Assembly: GCF_900103825.1 (NCBI RefSeq)
Contig: NZ_FNIF01000002.1
Location: 515,566-579,565, forward strand
DNA from: Paenibacillus sp. yr247
GTDB taxonomy: Bacteria > Bacillota > Bacilli > Paenibacillales > NBRC-103111
Reading direction: 5' to 3'
Length of the DNA stretch: 64,000 bases
Made by a program: the position numbers and the translations under genes. Numbering within the stretch: the first letter of the stretch is position 1; every line of letters begins with the position of its first letter. The notes beneath the pieces were generated by a model. That model was not told the origin of the DNA, ran no database searches, and saw only the letters and a list, made by a program, of their open reading frames with translations. Shown here piece by piece: positions 18,477-26,567 of this stretch.

Positions 18477-19598
18477 CTAATCCCGAGTTCTTTGATCATT
18501 CACGACTCTTCCCCCTCTAGAGATATTTAATAAGATTCCGATACTTGCCATACTAATAAGTAAAGAAGATCCCCCATAGCTAATTAAAGGAAGAGGAACT
18601 CCAGTAATGGGGATACTCCCTGTAACGCCGCCTAGATTAATGAGTGCTTGAACAGCGATAAGAGATACTATTCCTATACCCATTAAAGTTCCGAACAAAT
18701 CAGGACATCTCAATGCGACAACGATGCCTCTCCAGATAAACAAGATATAAATGATTAAAAAAATGAAACATCCAATAAAGCCGAACTCTTCTCCTATTGT
18801 TGCAAAGATAAAATCCGTATGAGCTTCAGGTAAGTAAAGCAACTTCTCTACCCCCTTGCCGAACCCCGCTCCCGTCCACCCCCCATGTCCGAGTGCTATT
18901 AAAGACTGAACTAATTGATAGGACGAGTCCTGAGCATCATTCCATGGATGAAGATAAGCTGTGAACCTTTGAAGCCTGTAGCTCTTAGCAAGGACAATTC
19001 CAACTGCAATAGGAAGCAGGGAAAGACTAACAACGAACAATTGCAAAAGGCTTGCCCCACCAGTAACAATTACAATGGAGGCAGCGATAAGAATCACGAG
19101 GTCGGAGCCTATGTCCGGCTGAAGCATAATTAATCCCAGAACAAGACCAACGATGATAAATAGAGGGAGTAGACCCTTTTTGAATTGCTGAATATAATCT
19201 CCCTTTTTACTGATTAGAGCCGATAAATAGATGATTAATCCAAGTTTAGCAAACTCAGTAGGCTGGATACCAAAAGAACCGACACCAAACCAACTGCGAT
19301 GTCCGTTAACCTTCGCACCGAACACAACAACAAGCCCTAATAAAATAAGAATCAACACAAAAATTGGACGAGACCACTTTTGAAACATTTGATAGGGAAC
19401 ATTCATTACGATCAGCATTGCAATTGTACCAATAAGCCCCCATATAGCTTGTCTTTCCGTAAAGTAAATAAAAGAATGAAACTTCCATGAGGCTGATGCT
19501 TCACTAGAGCTAAACACCATTATGATACCAAAGCCAACAAGCATACTTGTTAATAACAAAAGCAAAAAATCAGGTCGTCCCCTTAAAGATTTCTTCAG
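18477..19598 (-). CDS. FtsW/RodA/SpoVE-family (SEDS) membrane protein, likely CTG start
   Basis: About 373 residues with ten predicted membrane segments. Family signatures seen are FGIQPTEFAKLGLIIYL, MLQPDIGSDLVILIAA, YLPEAHTDFIFATIGEEFGF and TGSIPITGVPLPLISYGG. SEDS proteins are peptidoglycan glycosyltransferases acting with a class B PBP in division, elongation or sporulation. No PBP gene is adjacent, so the process served is unknown. Start choice: CTG 19598 has GGAGG (19607-19611) 8 nt upstream and gives the N-terminus (M)KKSLRGRPDFLLLLLTSML, which suits the family. The next in-frame option, TTG 19565, starts inside the first membrane segment and has a poorer site. No ATG or GTG is available in frame after the preceding stop. 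Confidence 0.88.
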   Translation of the reverse strand: MKKSLRGRPDFLLLLLTSMLVGFGIIMVFSSSEASASWKFHSFIYFTERQAIWGLIGTIAMLIVMNVPYQMFQKWSRPIFVLILILLGLVVVFGAKVNGHRSWFGVGSFGIQPTEFAKLGLIIYLSALISKKGDYIQQFKKGLLPLFIIVGLVLGLIMLQPDIGSDLVILIAASIVIVTGGASLLQLFVVSLSLLPIAVGIVLAKSYRLQRFTAYLHPWNDAQDSSYQLVQSLIALGHGGWTGAGFGKGVEKLLYLPEAHTDFIFATIGEEFGFIGCFIFLIIYILFIWRGIVVALRCPDLFGTLMGIGIVSLIAVQALINLGGVTGSIPITGVPLPLISYGGSSLLISMASIGILLNISRGGRVVNDQRTRD

Positions 19599-19705
19599 CC
19601 TGCTCGCCTCCGTCTACAAACTTACATTTCATCGTACTTTTATATTTTCGTATTTATGTTAATAAATGATTATAGAAACACCCTGACAGAGTGAGGTCGA
19701 GCATC

Positions 19706-20119
19706 ATGAAATGGAAACGTTGGCTGTTCAAGTATGTATTTCTAATCTTTACGACAATATTAATGACTTTCTATATGACCAGAACGATTGGTACTATGTA
19801 CATCGAGGAATTAAACAAAGAATTTCACATTTCTAACCCGACTTTTTTAAATATAACAAACAATCAAACCAATTCTACTAACGAACTTCTAACACCAGAG
19901 AAGTTAGTGGAAATCAAGCAACACATGTCTACTGAAGATAAAGTTAAAATTTATTCACTTATCACCTCAAAACTACCACAAAGTGATATTCAGAATATCT
20001 CGTCTCTCATCGAAGATGGCCTTACAAAGGAAAAACTTAACAAAATTCAAAAAATTCTAAACCAGTACTTGAACGAACAGGAGTATTCAGAACTGATATC
20101 GATTTTTAGCAAATATTAG
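19706..20119 (+). CDS. Small membrane-anchored protein of unknown function
   Basis: 137 residues from ATG 19706, with GAGGT 8 nt upstream; an in-frame GTG at 19691 overlaps that site. Residues ~5-28 (WLFKYVFLIFTTILMTFYMT) are one membrane segment. The rest is an Asn/Gln/Lys-rich extracytoplasmic domain with helical heptad-like stretches (LTPEKLVEIKQHMSTEDKVK). I do not recognise a family. It is divergent from the SEDS gene with a gap of about 107 bp. Confidence 0.65.
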   Translation: MKWKRWLFKYVFLIFTTILMTFYMTRTIGTMYIEELNKEFHISNPTFLNITNNQTNSTNELLTPEKLVEIKQHMSTEDKVKIYSLITSKLPQSDIQNISSLIEDGLTKEKLNKIQKILNQYLNEQEYSELISIFSKY

Positions 20120-20207
20120 TTCGTATCATCTCCAGTAAAAATTCTTAGGTTTGTGCGACCCATTTTGTTCCATAACCATACTTTTTTGCTCTCGGGTGCA
20201 TCGGTTA

Positions 20208-20885
20208 CTAGTCTAGAATCATAGGTTTATTTTCCTTTGATTCAGGAGTCATTTGTTTTTTTCTTGTTCCTATTCGTCTATAGGTCATCAAAGTTATTAA
20301 AAATATAACTTCTACGATCAATATACCTCCGATAACATCGAAAATAACATGTTGTTTAACAAATACTGTAGAAACTATGATTGTAGCGCCAAACAAATAG
20401 ATAAATAAACGTGTTATTCTTTGTTTTATCTGACTATGAAATACACCTTTCATAACCAAATAACATCCAATCACATGAATACTTGGAAAACAATCAAAAG
20501 GTAGATCATGTTGATATACCCAAGATACTAACCTACTTAACCAATCATTTCCGATATTAATTGGTCGCGGTACTGTGGTTTGATAACAAAAAAAAATAAT
20601 ATTACTTACGATGAGACAAAAATTGTATGATGTTAATGTTACATAATAGGCTATCCGATCCGATATACAAAGAAAAATGTAGGAAAAAAGAAGATAAGGA
20701 TACCATGCAATATAGGGTAGGATGAATATTTTAAGATATGGGATATTGTAATCAAATAAAGTAATAAGGGAGTGCACGGGATGTTCACTGTTATCCGTCA
20801 GACTATACAAAAAGCTTAGAAGTGGAATAGTAAGTATAAATAAAAAAGGAAAATAATAACTTGCATAATTCCGAAATTTACACAC
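20208..20885 (-). CDS. PAP2-superfamily membrane phosphatase
   Basis: 225 residues with about six membrane segments. The phosphatase motifs are present: FDCFPSIHVIG (PSxH, motif 2) near residue 133 and STVFVKQHVIFDVIGG (SxxxxxxHxxxD, motif 3) near 167. The first motif is weak (QTTVPRP). PAP2 membrane enzymes dephosphorylate lipid phosphates or undecaprenyl pyrophosphate, or act in inositolphosphotransferase reactions. It starts with GTG, with a weak and distant GGGAG. The substrate is unknown. Confidence 0.8.
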   Translation of the reverse strand: MCKFRNYASYYFPFLFILTIPLLSFLYSLTDNSEHPVHSLITLFDYNIPYLKIFILPYIAWYPYLLFSYIFLCISDRIAYYVTLTSYNFCLIVSNIIFFCYQTTVPRPINIGNDWLSRLVSWVYQHDLPFDCFPSIHVIGCYLVMKGVFHSQIKQRITRLFIYLFGATIIVSTVFVKQHVIFDVIGGILIVEVIFLITLMTYRRIGTRKKQMTPESKENKPMILD

Positions 20886-20920
20886 GAATGGTCGTTACTC
20901 CCTTTGCAACGTAGATAACA

Positions 20921-20929
20921 TGCTATAAT
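20921..20929 (+). promoter_or_regulatory. Extended -10 promoter of a candidate small RNA
   Basis: TGCTATAAT is an extended -10. A TTGCAA lies 14 bp upstream, closer than the usual 17. No gene start follows on this strand before the terminator at 21035. Confidence 0.5.
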
Positions 20930-20935
20930 AATGTG

Positions 20936-21064
20936 AGTATACATAATCTTCCTTAATTTTACCTTAAAACATGAGAATCTTAAGTTCCGAAGCTCTTAAA
21001 AGCGGGAATGAGTGGACTATTTCAACTTTTGGGTCGGCCGTCATTCGACGGCCGTTCTTTTATT
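20936..21064 (+). ncRNA. Candidate small RNA of about 130 nt
   Basis: The region runs from the extended -10 promoter (predicted start near 20936) to a perfect terminator at 21035-21064: 8-bp GC stem CGGCCGTC/GACGGCCG, 4-nt loop, then TTCTTTTATTC. The terminator points along the plus strand, so it does not serve the minus-strand gene at 21078-21725. No reading frame with a ribosome binding site fits inside. I do not recognise an RNA family. This is an inference from promoter plus terminator. Confidence 0.4.
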
Positions 21065-21077
21065 CGTGTAGTCATTT

Positions 21078-21725
21078 TCACAGGTAATATTTCATATGTG
21101 CTAGACGCTCTTGAACTAATTGCACAGCCAAAGCATCATCTACATATCCAATCGGAAATACATAATCCGGGATTATATCAGCTGATAGTATGAAGTAAAG
21201 TAAACCGCTCCCCAGCACGGACTTCTCTGCTTCGGAAGTTTCCCCATTACAATAACGTTCATGCATAAGCTTAAGTTGTTCGATAAAAGGTCCGGCACCA
21301 TTAACCTGATTCACCTTTGCTTGAAAATCCGCCATAATGATTTGACGTCCCTCTTCAGTCTTAGCGTATGCTTCGTATTTTTCCAGTTCACACTTTACTC
21401 GTTCTGTTGTAAATTGATGGTCAAACAATCGCGCAGAACCAAGAATATTTTGAATCATCGTAAAGGAATCCTCGATATCTGATTGAGAACTATGCTGCTT
21501 TTCCTCGACGTTGTATCCATCTGCTTCTAACAACTGATGTAATTGAAGATCAAGGTGAAGGGCAAATTGCTGTAAATGACTTAATTTGGCTTGTTGTTTC
21601 CCGTTCATAATCCGTGAAATCGTTGCAGGATCAATGCCGGTAAGGGTGCCTAATTTACGCATCGATAGCGATTTATTTTCTAATCCGACCTTTAACAGAG
21701 GTCCAACTTTAGAGTTCCAAACCAA
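21078..21725 (-). CDS. Helix-turn-helix protein with DUF1232 (YkvA-like) C-terminus
   Basis: 215 residues. The N-terminal ~65 residues are an XRE-type helix-turn-helix (MRKLGTLTGIDPATISRIMN). The C-terminal ~60 residues carry the DUF1232 signature LYFILSADIIPDYVFPIGYV followed by DDALAV, a short hydrophobic helix pair seen in YkvA-like proteins. The middle is helical and charged. The combination suggests a DNA-binding protein with a membrane-touching or interaction module; the target genes are unknown. It is divergent from the ytaF-like gene at 21858. Confidence 0.8.
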   Translation of the reverse strand: MVWNSKVGPLLKVGLENKSLSMRKLGTLTGIDPATISRIMNGKQQAKLSHLQQFALHLDLQLHQLLEADGYNVEEKQHSSQSDIEDSFTMIQNILGSARLFDHQFTTERVKCELEKYEAYAKTEEGRQIIMADFQAKVNQVNGAGPFIEQLKLMHERYCNGETSEAEKSVLGSGLLYFILSADIIPDYVFPIGYVDDALAVQLVQERLAHMKYYL

Positions 21726-21857
21726 TGTTGATATCCCCCCTATTCCTTTATTCTCCTGATGTGTTGTTGTTTTATCAATAGCATATGCAATAAAACTGCA
21801 CTTTTCTCAACAAGTTAAATATAATGTATCATCTTAGTTTTAAGGAGTGCATTCATC

Positions 21858-22472
21858 ATGGGTTTGCAGAATTTAATGGCTATAGTTGCCATCGGAATTG
21901 CATCGAATTTAGACAATGCCGGTGTTGGGATCGCATATGGTGTAAAGAAAATCCGAATTCCGCTTATCTCCAATATCATCATTGCATTAATGGGGTTTGT
22001 TCTCACATTAGTTGGGGGCTTATTCGGAGATTGGGTTTCACTTTGGTTACCAACAATTATTTGTAACGTTATTGGTATGATTGTCCTCGTAATAATAGGT
22101 GTTTGGGTATTGTGTCAACCTTTACTAGCCAAAAAGTCAGAAAAGAAACCTCCTACTGACGGCTTGATACTTCGTATTCTGCAAAATCCAGAAAATGCTG
22201 ATTGGGATGGTTCCAAATCCGTTGGGTTTATTGAATCCATCATTCTTGGGGTCGCATTGTCAATAAATAACTTAGCGGGTGGTTTTGATGCAGGAATTAC
22301 ACATCTCAACGTCTGGGCCACTTCATCCATTTCTGGTATATTCAGTTATATATGTGTTGGTTTATTTTCCTTTCTTGGAGCAAAATTCACATCACATAAG
22401 TTAGGACAGCGTGCAAGTATTATTTCTGGTACTCTTCTGATCCTGGTAGGCTTGCATCAAGTGTTAGGTTAA
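21858..22472 (+). CDS. ytaF: YtaF/MntP-like sporulation membrane protein
   Basis: 204 residues, six predicted membrane segments in two related halves. The first half has ASNLDNAGVGIAYGV and the second VALSINNLAGGFDAG: the Asn/Asp-containing repeated motif of the MntP (manganese efflux) and YtaF families. The central loop is about 40 residues. In Bacillales this variant is named sporulation membrane protein YtaF; manganese transport is inferred from MntP homology only. AAGGAG with a good spacer precedes the ATG. Confidence 0.8.
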   Translation: MGLQNLMAIVAIGIASNLDNAGVGIAYGVKKIRIPLISNIIIALMGFVLTLVGGLFGDWVSLWLPTIICNVIGMIVLVIIGVWVLCQPLLAKKSEKKPPTDGLILRILQNPENADWDGSKSVGFIESIILGVALSINNLAGGFDAGITHLNVWATSSISGIFSYICVGLFSFLGAKFTSHKLGQRASIISGTLLILVGLHQVLG

Positions 22473-22648
22473 ATAATCTCGATAATATACACATAAATTA
22501 GGCATTTACATCGAATTAGTCTCAGTCCTATGAATGGTTACTGAAGCAGGGATTGCCATCGGTGCTGGATTAATGGCACATTCCCTTGCTTTAGTAACTT
22601 TTGGCGCTGTACATCGGTAACGTGCCATCTTTATATAGCCTTTTTTAC

Positions 22649-23578
22649 CTACATCCACTTTTTCTTTTTGAAAAATGCAATCATAGCCAGAATCACAACG
22701 ATCATGACAACCCATACATATGCATACCCAAAATCCCAATTGTACTCCGGAATCCCTTTCAAATTCATACCATAAAGACCAACCACAAAGGATAAAGGGA
22801 GAAATATCGTGCTCCATATTGTCAATGTCTTCATGATTTCATTCATTCGATCCGCTTTCATGGAAATTTGCATATCAAGCAGACCGTTCAGCGAATCTCG
22901 AAACATATCAATGGAATCTACCACCCGTGAGAGATGGTCAAAAACATCCACGAAATATACATCCGCTTCAGGTATTGTGTAAGGAAAGTGCTGATGACTA
23001 ATACTACCCAATAACGTGCGTTCCTCAATAAAAATTCTCCGTAAAGTATGAGTAGTCCGCTTAAGACGAAAAACCTCCTCTGCTATTTTCGAATAAGGAT
23101 TTTTGTGAATAGCCTCCTCCCATTCCTCGATCTTATCTTCCATATGGTCGACAACTTGAACGTACTCATCCACGCACCGATCCATGATATGGTATAAAAT
23201 TTGGGCTGGAAATTCCATTTTTCCTTCGATAGTTTTGAATTCTTCATACAGGTTGTCCAGAACGGGAATATCCTGTTTATAAATAGACACTACATAGTTA
23301 GGACCAATGACAAGGGCAATTTCGAGAAGGTCGTGCGACTGATCGATAGCAAAAAAGGAAATAAAAATATGATTCGGATAACGGTCCATTTTAGGGCGTT
23401 GATTCAGTTTGATACAATCTTCTACCATAAGTGGATGCCCATCAAGCAACTCTGACAGAACGTGCTTGGTTTCTGTAGGATCTGGAGATTTGAGGCGAAT
23501 CCAAACCACCTCGTCCTCATTTGGTTTTCTTACCTTTTCCGTGGTTATTTGTTTCGTGATTTTATGATAAATGAGCAT
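22649..23578 (-). CDS. corA: CorA-family magnesium/divalent cation transporter
   Basis: 309 residues from ATG 23578, with AGAGGAG 8 nt upstream; an in-frame start at 23596 lies before that site. The cytoplasmic N-terminal domain (~1-245) is followed by the first membrane helix ending at the signature YGMN (in FVVGLYGMNLKG), then a second helix and a Lys-rich end. CorA forms a pentameric channel for Mg2+ or other divalent ions. The same family appears as a broken gene at 43948, with the related start MLIY and a shared NQRPKMD segment. The leader contains a promoter module also found at 26071. Confidence 0.92.
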   Translation of the reverse strand: MLIYHKITKQITTEKVRKPNEDEVVWIRLKSPDPTETKHVLSELLDGHPLMVEDCIKLNQRPKMDRYPNHIFISFFAIDQSHDLLEIALVIGPNYVVSIYKQDIPVLDNLYEEFKTIEGKMEFPAQILYHIMDRCVDEYVQVVDHMEDKIEEWEEAIHKNPYSKIAEEVFRLKRTTHTLRRIFIEERTLLGSISHQHFPYTIPEADVYFVDVFDHLSRVVDSIDMFRDSLNGLLDMQISMKADRMNEIMKTLTIWSTIFLPLSFVVGLYGMNLKGIPEYNWDFGYAYVWVVMIVVILAMIAFFKKKKWM

Positions 23579-23593
23579 TGTGACGTCTCCTCT

Positions 23594-23621
23594 CATGAAC
23601 TATACCCCTATTATAAACCGT
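23594..23621 (-). promoter_or_regulatory. Promoter/leader module shared with the gene at 25396-26022
   Basis: On the minus strand the 28-bp block contains TTTATAATAGGGG, with TATAAT as a -10, just upstream of the corA ribosome binding site. It matches 26071-26098 in 27 of 28 positions. Confidence 0.5.
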
Positions 23622-23808
23622 AGGGAGGATTTTTTCGTTATTTGTTTAAATGACAGAAATTTGGTTCAGACTGACTATTGAATAACATCTGGTGAGGTGA
23701 AATCGTCAGTTATTGATGCAGTCTATGGTAAAGGTGAAATATTAAAATAAATGGATTTTTTTGTTGATATCCGAATACTGACTTTAACCATAAAGTGGAG
23801 GCTAGTTT

Positions 23809-24486
23809 GTGGAAAATAGCAATGATGATGTTTCCGAAAAGCTTGAAGAGAATTTGCAACAATTTGTTCATCATGTACCGCGATGGTCATTCTTTATTGT
23901 GATAGTAATCATAGGGACGCTACTTTTCATACTACCTGAAAACCTAACATTAGGACCTAGTTGGGTTATACCAGTGATCGCATTAGTCTTGTTGATTCCG
24001 ATGTATATTTCCATTTTAAAGTCTCAGCAAAAAACAACTCGTATTATTGCTCTGATTATTACAGGCATAGTTACGGCTGGATTGATCAGCAGCGTAGCTT
24101 ATTTAGTTTATAACTTAATTAAACACACTGGTGGAACTGCGGTAAGTTCGTTCTTTGATGCAGCCATTATTTGGGTAATAAATATCACAATATTTAGTGT
24201 TTGGTACTGGGAGATTGATCAAGGCGGTCCCTATTTAAGACATGTGAACAAGACGCAACCGACTGACTTTCTTTTCCCTCAAATGTATTCCGATTCACAA
24301 TTATGGAAGAATTGGAAACCTGAATTTTTAGATTATTTATTCTTAGCTTTTAACACGACTGCGGCTTTGGGCCCTACTGATACAATGGTTATGTCTAGAC
24401 GTGCAAAACTTCTTATGAACTTACAGGCATTGCTTTCTTTAGTCACAGTTGCTGTACTGGCTGCTCATGCTATAGGTACGTTATAA
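23809..24486 (+). CDS. DUF1345-like multi-pass membrane protein
   Basis: 225 residues from a GTG start with GGAGG 7 nt upstream. Five or six membrane segments are visible. The loop YLFLAFNTTAALGPTDTMVM followed by a last helix pair is characteristic of DUF1345 proteins and resembles the pore loop of two-helix ion channels. The function of the family is not established. A PLD-like lipoprotein gene follows in the same direction after about 140 bp. Confidence 0.7.
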   Translation: MENSNDDVSEKLEENLQQFVHHVPRWSFFIVIVIIGTLLFILPENLTLGPSWVIPVIALVLLIPMYISILKSQQKTTRIIALIITGIVTAGLISSVAYLVYNLIKHTGGTAVSSFFDAAIIWVINITIFSVWYWEIDQGGPYLRHVNKTQPTDFLFPQMYSDSQLWKNWKPEFLDYLFLAFNTTAALGPTDTMVMSRRAKLLMNLQALLSLVTVAVLAAHAIGTL

Positions 24487-24628
24487 ATACACTTTTGTGA
24501 CGGAATTTGATGGGTTCCGGCTGCTTTTGTTGGCGTTTTTTTGTTTGTTTTTACCACTATTTGTCACATTTGCGGACATGTATATTAGCATGCAATACTA
24601 TGACTATCAACGAAAAAGGAGATGTAAT

Positions 24629-25303
24629 ATGCGCAAAATTATCGCTCTACTAATTCTTGCAATTGTTCTTGTTTTATCTGGATGTACAAACACAGCTCCA
24701 GTCACATCGAAAGAAACGATGACAACACCACTAGCAAGTATTCAGCCGTCTCCTGTAACACTTACAGAAACAACTACTCCGAAGCCCTTAGAATCCTCTT
24801 CTAAAACTGATCAATCAACACCATCAAATGATACAACTTTCTTTTTTACTCAAGCAGGTCAGCATCCTGAGAAATCATTGATCGATGGTATCAACTCGTC
24901 TAAGGAATCGCTAGATATTGCAATCTATAGCATAACTCACCCTGACATCGTCAATGCAATTAAAGCGGCAAAGAAACGCGGTGTAAACGTTCGTATGATC
25001 ACTGATAAAACAGAATTAAAAAGTAAAACGCAGGAAGAGGCTTTAAAACTTTTGGACAGCGCGGGTATACCAATAAAAATAAATAAACATAGTGGGCTTA
25101 TGCACTTGATGATGACCGTAACTGATAAAAAGGTAGTAAGCACCGGATCATATAATTTTTCGAAAGCCGCCAGTACAACGAATGATGAAGTCCTTGTCGT
25201 AATAAGTAATGAAACGGCAGCAAAAGCATTCTCCGAACAGTTTGAACGGATGTGGAATGATACGAAAGGCTTTGAAAAGATTAATAAAAGTATAACGAAA
25301 TAA
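24629..25303 (+). CDS. Lipoprotein with one phospholipase-D-like domain (HKD Lys replaced)
   Basis: 224 residues from ATG 24629, with AAGGAGATG upstream; the longer frame to 24497 has no such site. The signal peptide is MRKIIALLILAIVLVLSG with a Cys lipobox. A Thr/Ser/Pro-rich linker to ~75 leads into a PLD-like domain (SLDIAIYSITHPDIVNAIKA, then HLMMTVTDKKVVSTGSYNFS and NDEVLVVI). The catalytic HxKxxxxD motif reads HLMMTVTD: His and Asp are kept, Lys is Met. Nuclease-type PLD proteins have a single HKD and dimerise, so loss of the Lys may make it inactive or altered. It is expected to be anchored outside the membrane. Confidence 0.8.
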   Translation: MRKIIALLILAIVLVLSGCTNTAPVTSKETMTTPLASIQPSPVTLTETTTPKPLESSSKTDQSTPSNDTTFFFTQAGQHPEKSLIDGINSSKESLDIAIYSITHPDIVNAIKAAKKRGVNVRMITDKTELKSKTQEEALKLLDSAGIPIKINKHSGLMHLMMTVTDKKVVSTGSYNFSKAASTTNDEVLVVISNETAAKAFSEQFERMWNDTKGFEKINKSITK

Positions 25304-25338
25304 TGATCCCCCGTTGCCGTAAAGATTGCAACAATAAT

Positions 25339-25380
25339 AAGCCAGCAACTCTTCTTAAAAGAGGGCTGGCTTTAATTGTT
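25339..25380. terminator. Terminator between convergent genes
   Basis: AAGCCAGC (25339-25346) pairs with GCTGGCTT (25365-25372), with an inner CTCTT/AAGAG stem. T-rich tracts lie on both sides, so it may serve both the PLD-like gene and the convergent gene at 25396. Confidence 0.75.
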
Positions 25381-25395
25381 TTGATACAATTTTAC

Positions 25396-26022
25396 TCATT
25401 GCAGGAATGATGTTAAAAAATAGATGACTCCTACAGTGGAAGTACTTATACTCGCATACCATAATGGCTTTTTTCGTAACAAACTTGAAACAGATGCAAG
25501 TACGATTGATATTTGTAATAGCGTTAAAGCTACTCCAGCTTTATGATGTTTTTTTACAAGTACTGCAGTTTCCTTAATCTTTTCATCTCTTGATTTTTCA
25601 AGTTCAGTCGCCTTCTCATTAATATCTTTTTTTTCCTTATCATATTTCTTTACATTTGCATCAAACTCACTTTGTATTTCTTTAGTTAGTGGATTTCCAG
25701 ATGCAGCAAGCGATTTCGATTGGCTTAAAAATATCTCTTCTTTGATTCCTTTAGCTTGATAATAAGCCCATTGATCAGATGCTTGTGATTGAAGTAAAAC
25801 GACATTGTCCATTTCTAAAAGAGTATCCGTTGTAACTTGACTTTCATTTAAACCAACATAAGCGGTTAAAACGGCATAAATACTTATCGTCACTGCAATA
25901 ATATTATTGAATTTACTTCGGTCTTTTTCTGCTTTATCTTGTTTTCTTTCACGTTCTTCAATTTCTCTAATTTCTTCTTCAACTTTTTCCAATGGATTTT
26001 CAACCCCGAAATTCTCTTCCAT
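25396..26022 (-). CDS. DUF4337-like coiled-coil membrane protein
   Basis: 208 residues from ATG 26022, with AAGGAG 6 nt upstream; an in-frame start at 26073 is less likely. The N-terminus is a charged coiled coil (PLEKVEEEIREIEERERKQD). A membrane segment lies near 55-75 (IIAVTISIYAVLTAYVGL), then a helical domain with ASDQWAYYQAKGIKE, a hallmark of DUF4337, and a Lys/Glu-rich helix, then two C-terminal membrane segments. The function is unknown. Confidence 0.7.
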   Translation of the reverse strand: MEENFGVENPLEKVEEEIREIEERERKQDKAEKDRSKFNNIIAVTISIYAVLTAYVGLNESQVTTDTLLEMDNVVLLQSQASDQWAYYQAKGIKEEIFLSQSKSLAASGNPLTKEIQSEFDANVKKYDKEKKDINEKATELEKSRDEKIKETAVLVKKHHKAGVALTLLQISIVLASVSSLLRKKPLWYASISTSTVGVIYFLTSFLQ

Positions 26023-26070
26023 TTTATGCTCCTTCTTACCCTCTTTAGTTAGTATACATAAAGTCCCCTT

Positions 26071-26098
26071 CATGAACTGTACCCCTATTATAAACCGT
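26071..26098 (-). promoter_or_regulatory. Second copy of the 28-bp promoter module
   Basis: It matches the block upstream of corA (23594-23621) in 27 of 28 positions, including the minus-strand TATAAT. It lies about 50 bp upstream of the DUF4337-like gene. Confidence 0.5.
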
Positions 26099-26114
26099 CC
26101 TTATCTGATAAAAC

Positions 26115-26137
26115 AAAAAAGCCGCGGTTTTCGCGGC
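26115..26137 (-). terminator. Terminator of the gene at 26144
   Basis: GCCGCG/CGCGGC stem (26121-26126 with 26132-26137) with a 5-nt loop. On the minus strand it runs into T6 and then GTTTT. Confidence 0.85.
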
Positions 26138-26143
26138 CATTAT

Positions 26144-26476
26144 TTATTTGAGTTCATATTGTTTCTTAATGTCATTAAGCACTTGATCATTGTCAAACTC
26201 TTTCACTATTACATTAGAATGAAGATGGATGGTTTGACCGTCCTTATCGTCGAAGGAAACCCATCCATCTTTCAACTCCACCCAATCATTCTGTATCACC
26301 CAGTAACGTGTCGCTTTGTTATTCCCGTCCAGCAAGATGACAACAGAATTGCCATCGAGCGTAGTACCATTTGTATCTATACCAGATCTTTTGAGAAATA
26401 CCCACTGAAATAATAGACACGCTAGAATCAATGCAGCAACAATTAAAGAAGATATCCATACCATTTTACGATTCAT
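26144..26476 (-). CDS. Small membrane-anchored protein of unknown function
   Basis: 110 residues: one N-terminal membrane segment (ISSLIVAALILACLLFQWVF), then a beta-rich extracytoplasmic domain with ATRYWVIQNDWVELKDGWVS. No Cys lipobox is in the right place. GGGGGAGAG precedes the ATG. It has its own terminator. No family recognised. Confidence 0.65.
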   Translation of the reverse strand: MNRKMVWISSLIVAALILACLLFQWVFLKRSGIDTNGTTLDGNSVVILLDGNNKATRYWVIQNDWVELKDGWVSFDDKDGQTIHLHSNVIVKEFDNDQVLNDIKKQYELK

Positions 26477-26525
26477 GTTCTCTCCCCCATAATCAAAGAT
26501 TGTTCATTATTAAGTTGCTACTTGT

Positions 26526-26562
26526 AAAAAAGGAAACTATGCCTTAAAGGCACGTTCCCTTT
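26526..26562 (-). terminator. Terminator of the secreted coiled-coil gene
   Basis: On the minus strand GGGAAC-G-TGCC, loop, GGCA-TA-GTTTCC forms an interrupted stem followed by TTTTTT. Confidence 0.65.
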
Positions 26563-26567
26563 AGTTA

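Noticed and set aside
22534-22620. 28-codon hydrophobic frame after the ytaF-like gene
   Set aside because: Too short, no ribosome binding site, directly preceded by a stop; at most a remnant of a membrane protein.
24497-24628. Longer start for the PLD-like lipoprotein
   Set aside because: The extension places the lipoprotein signal peptide internally and has no ribosome binding site.
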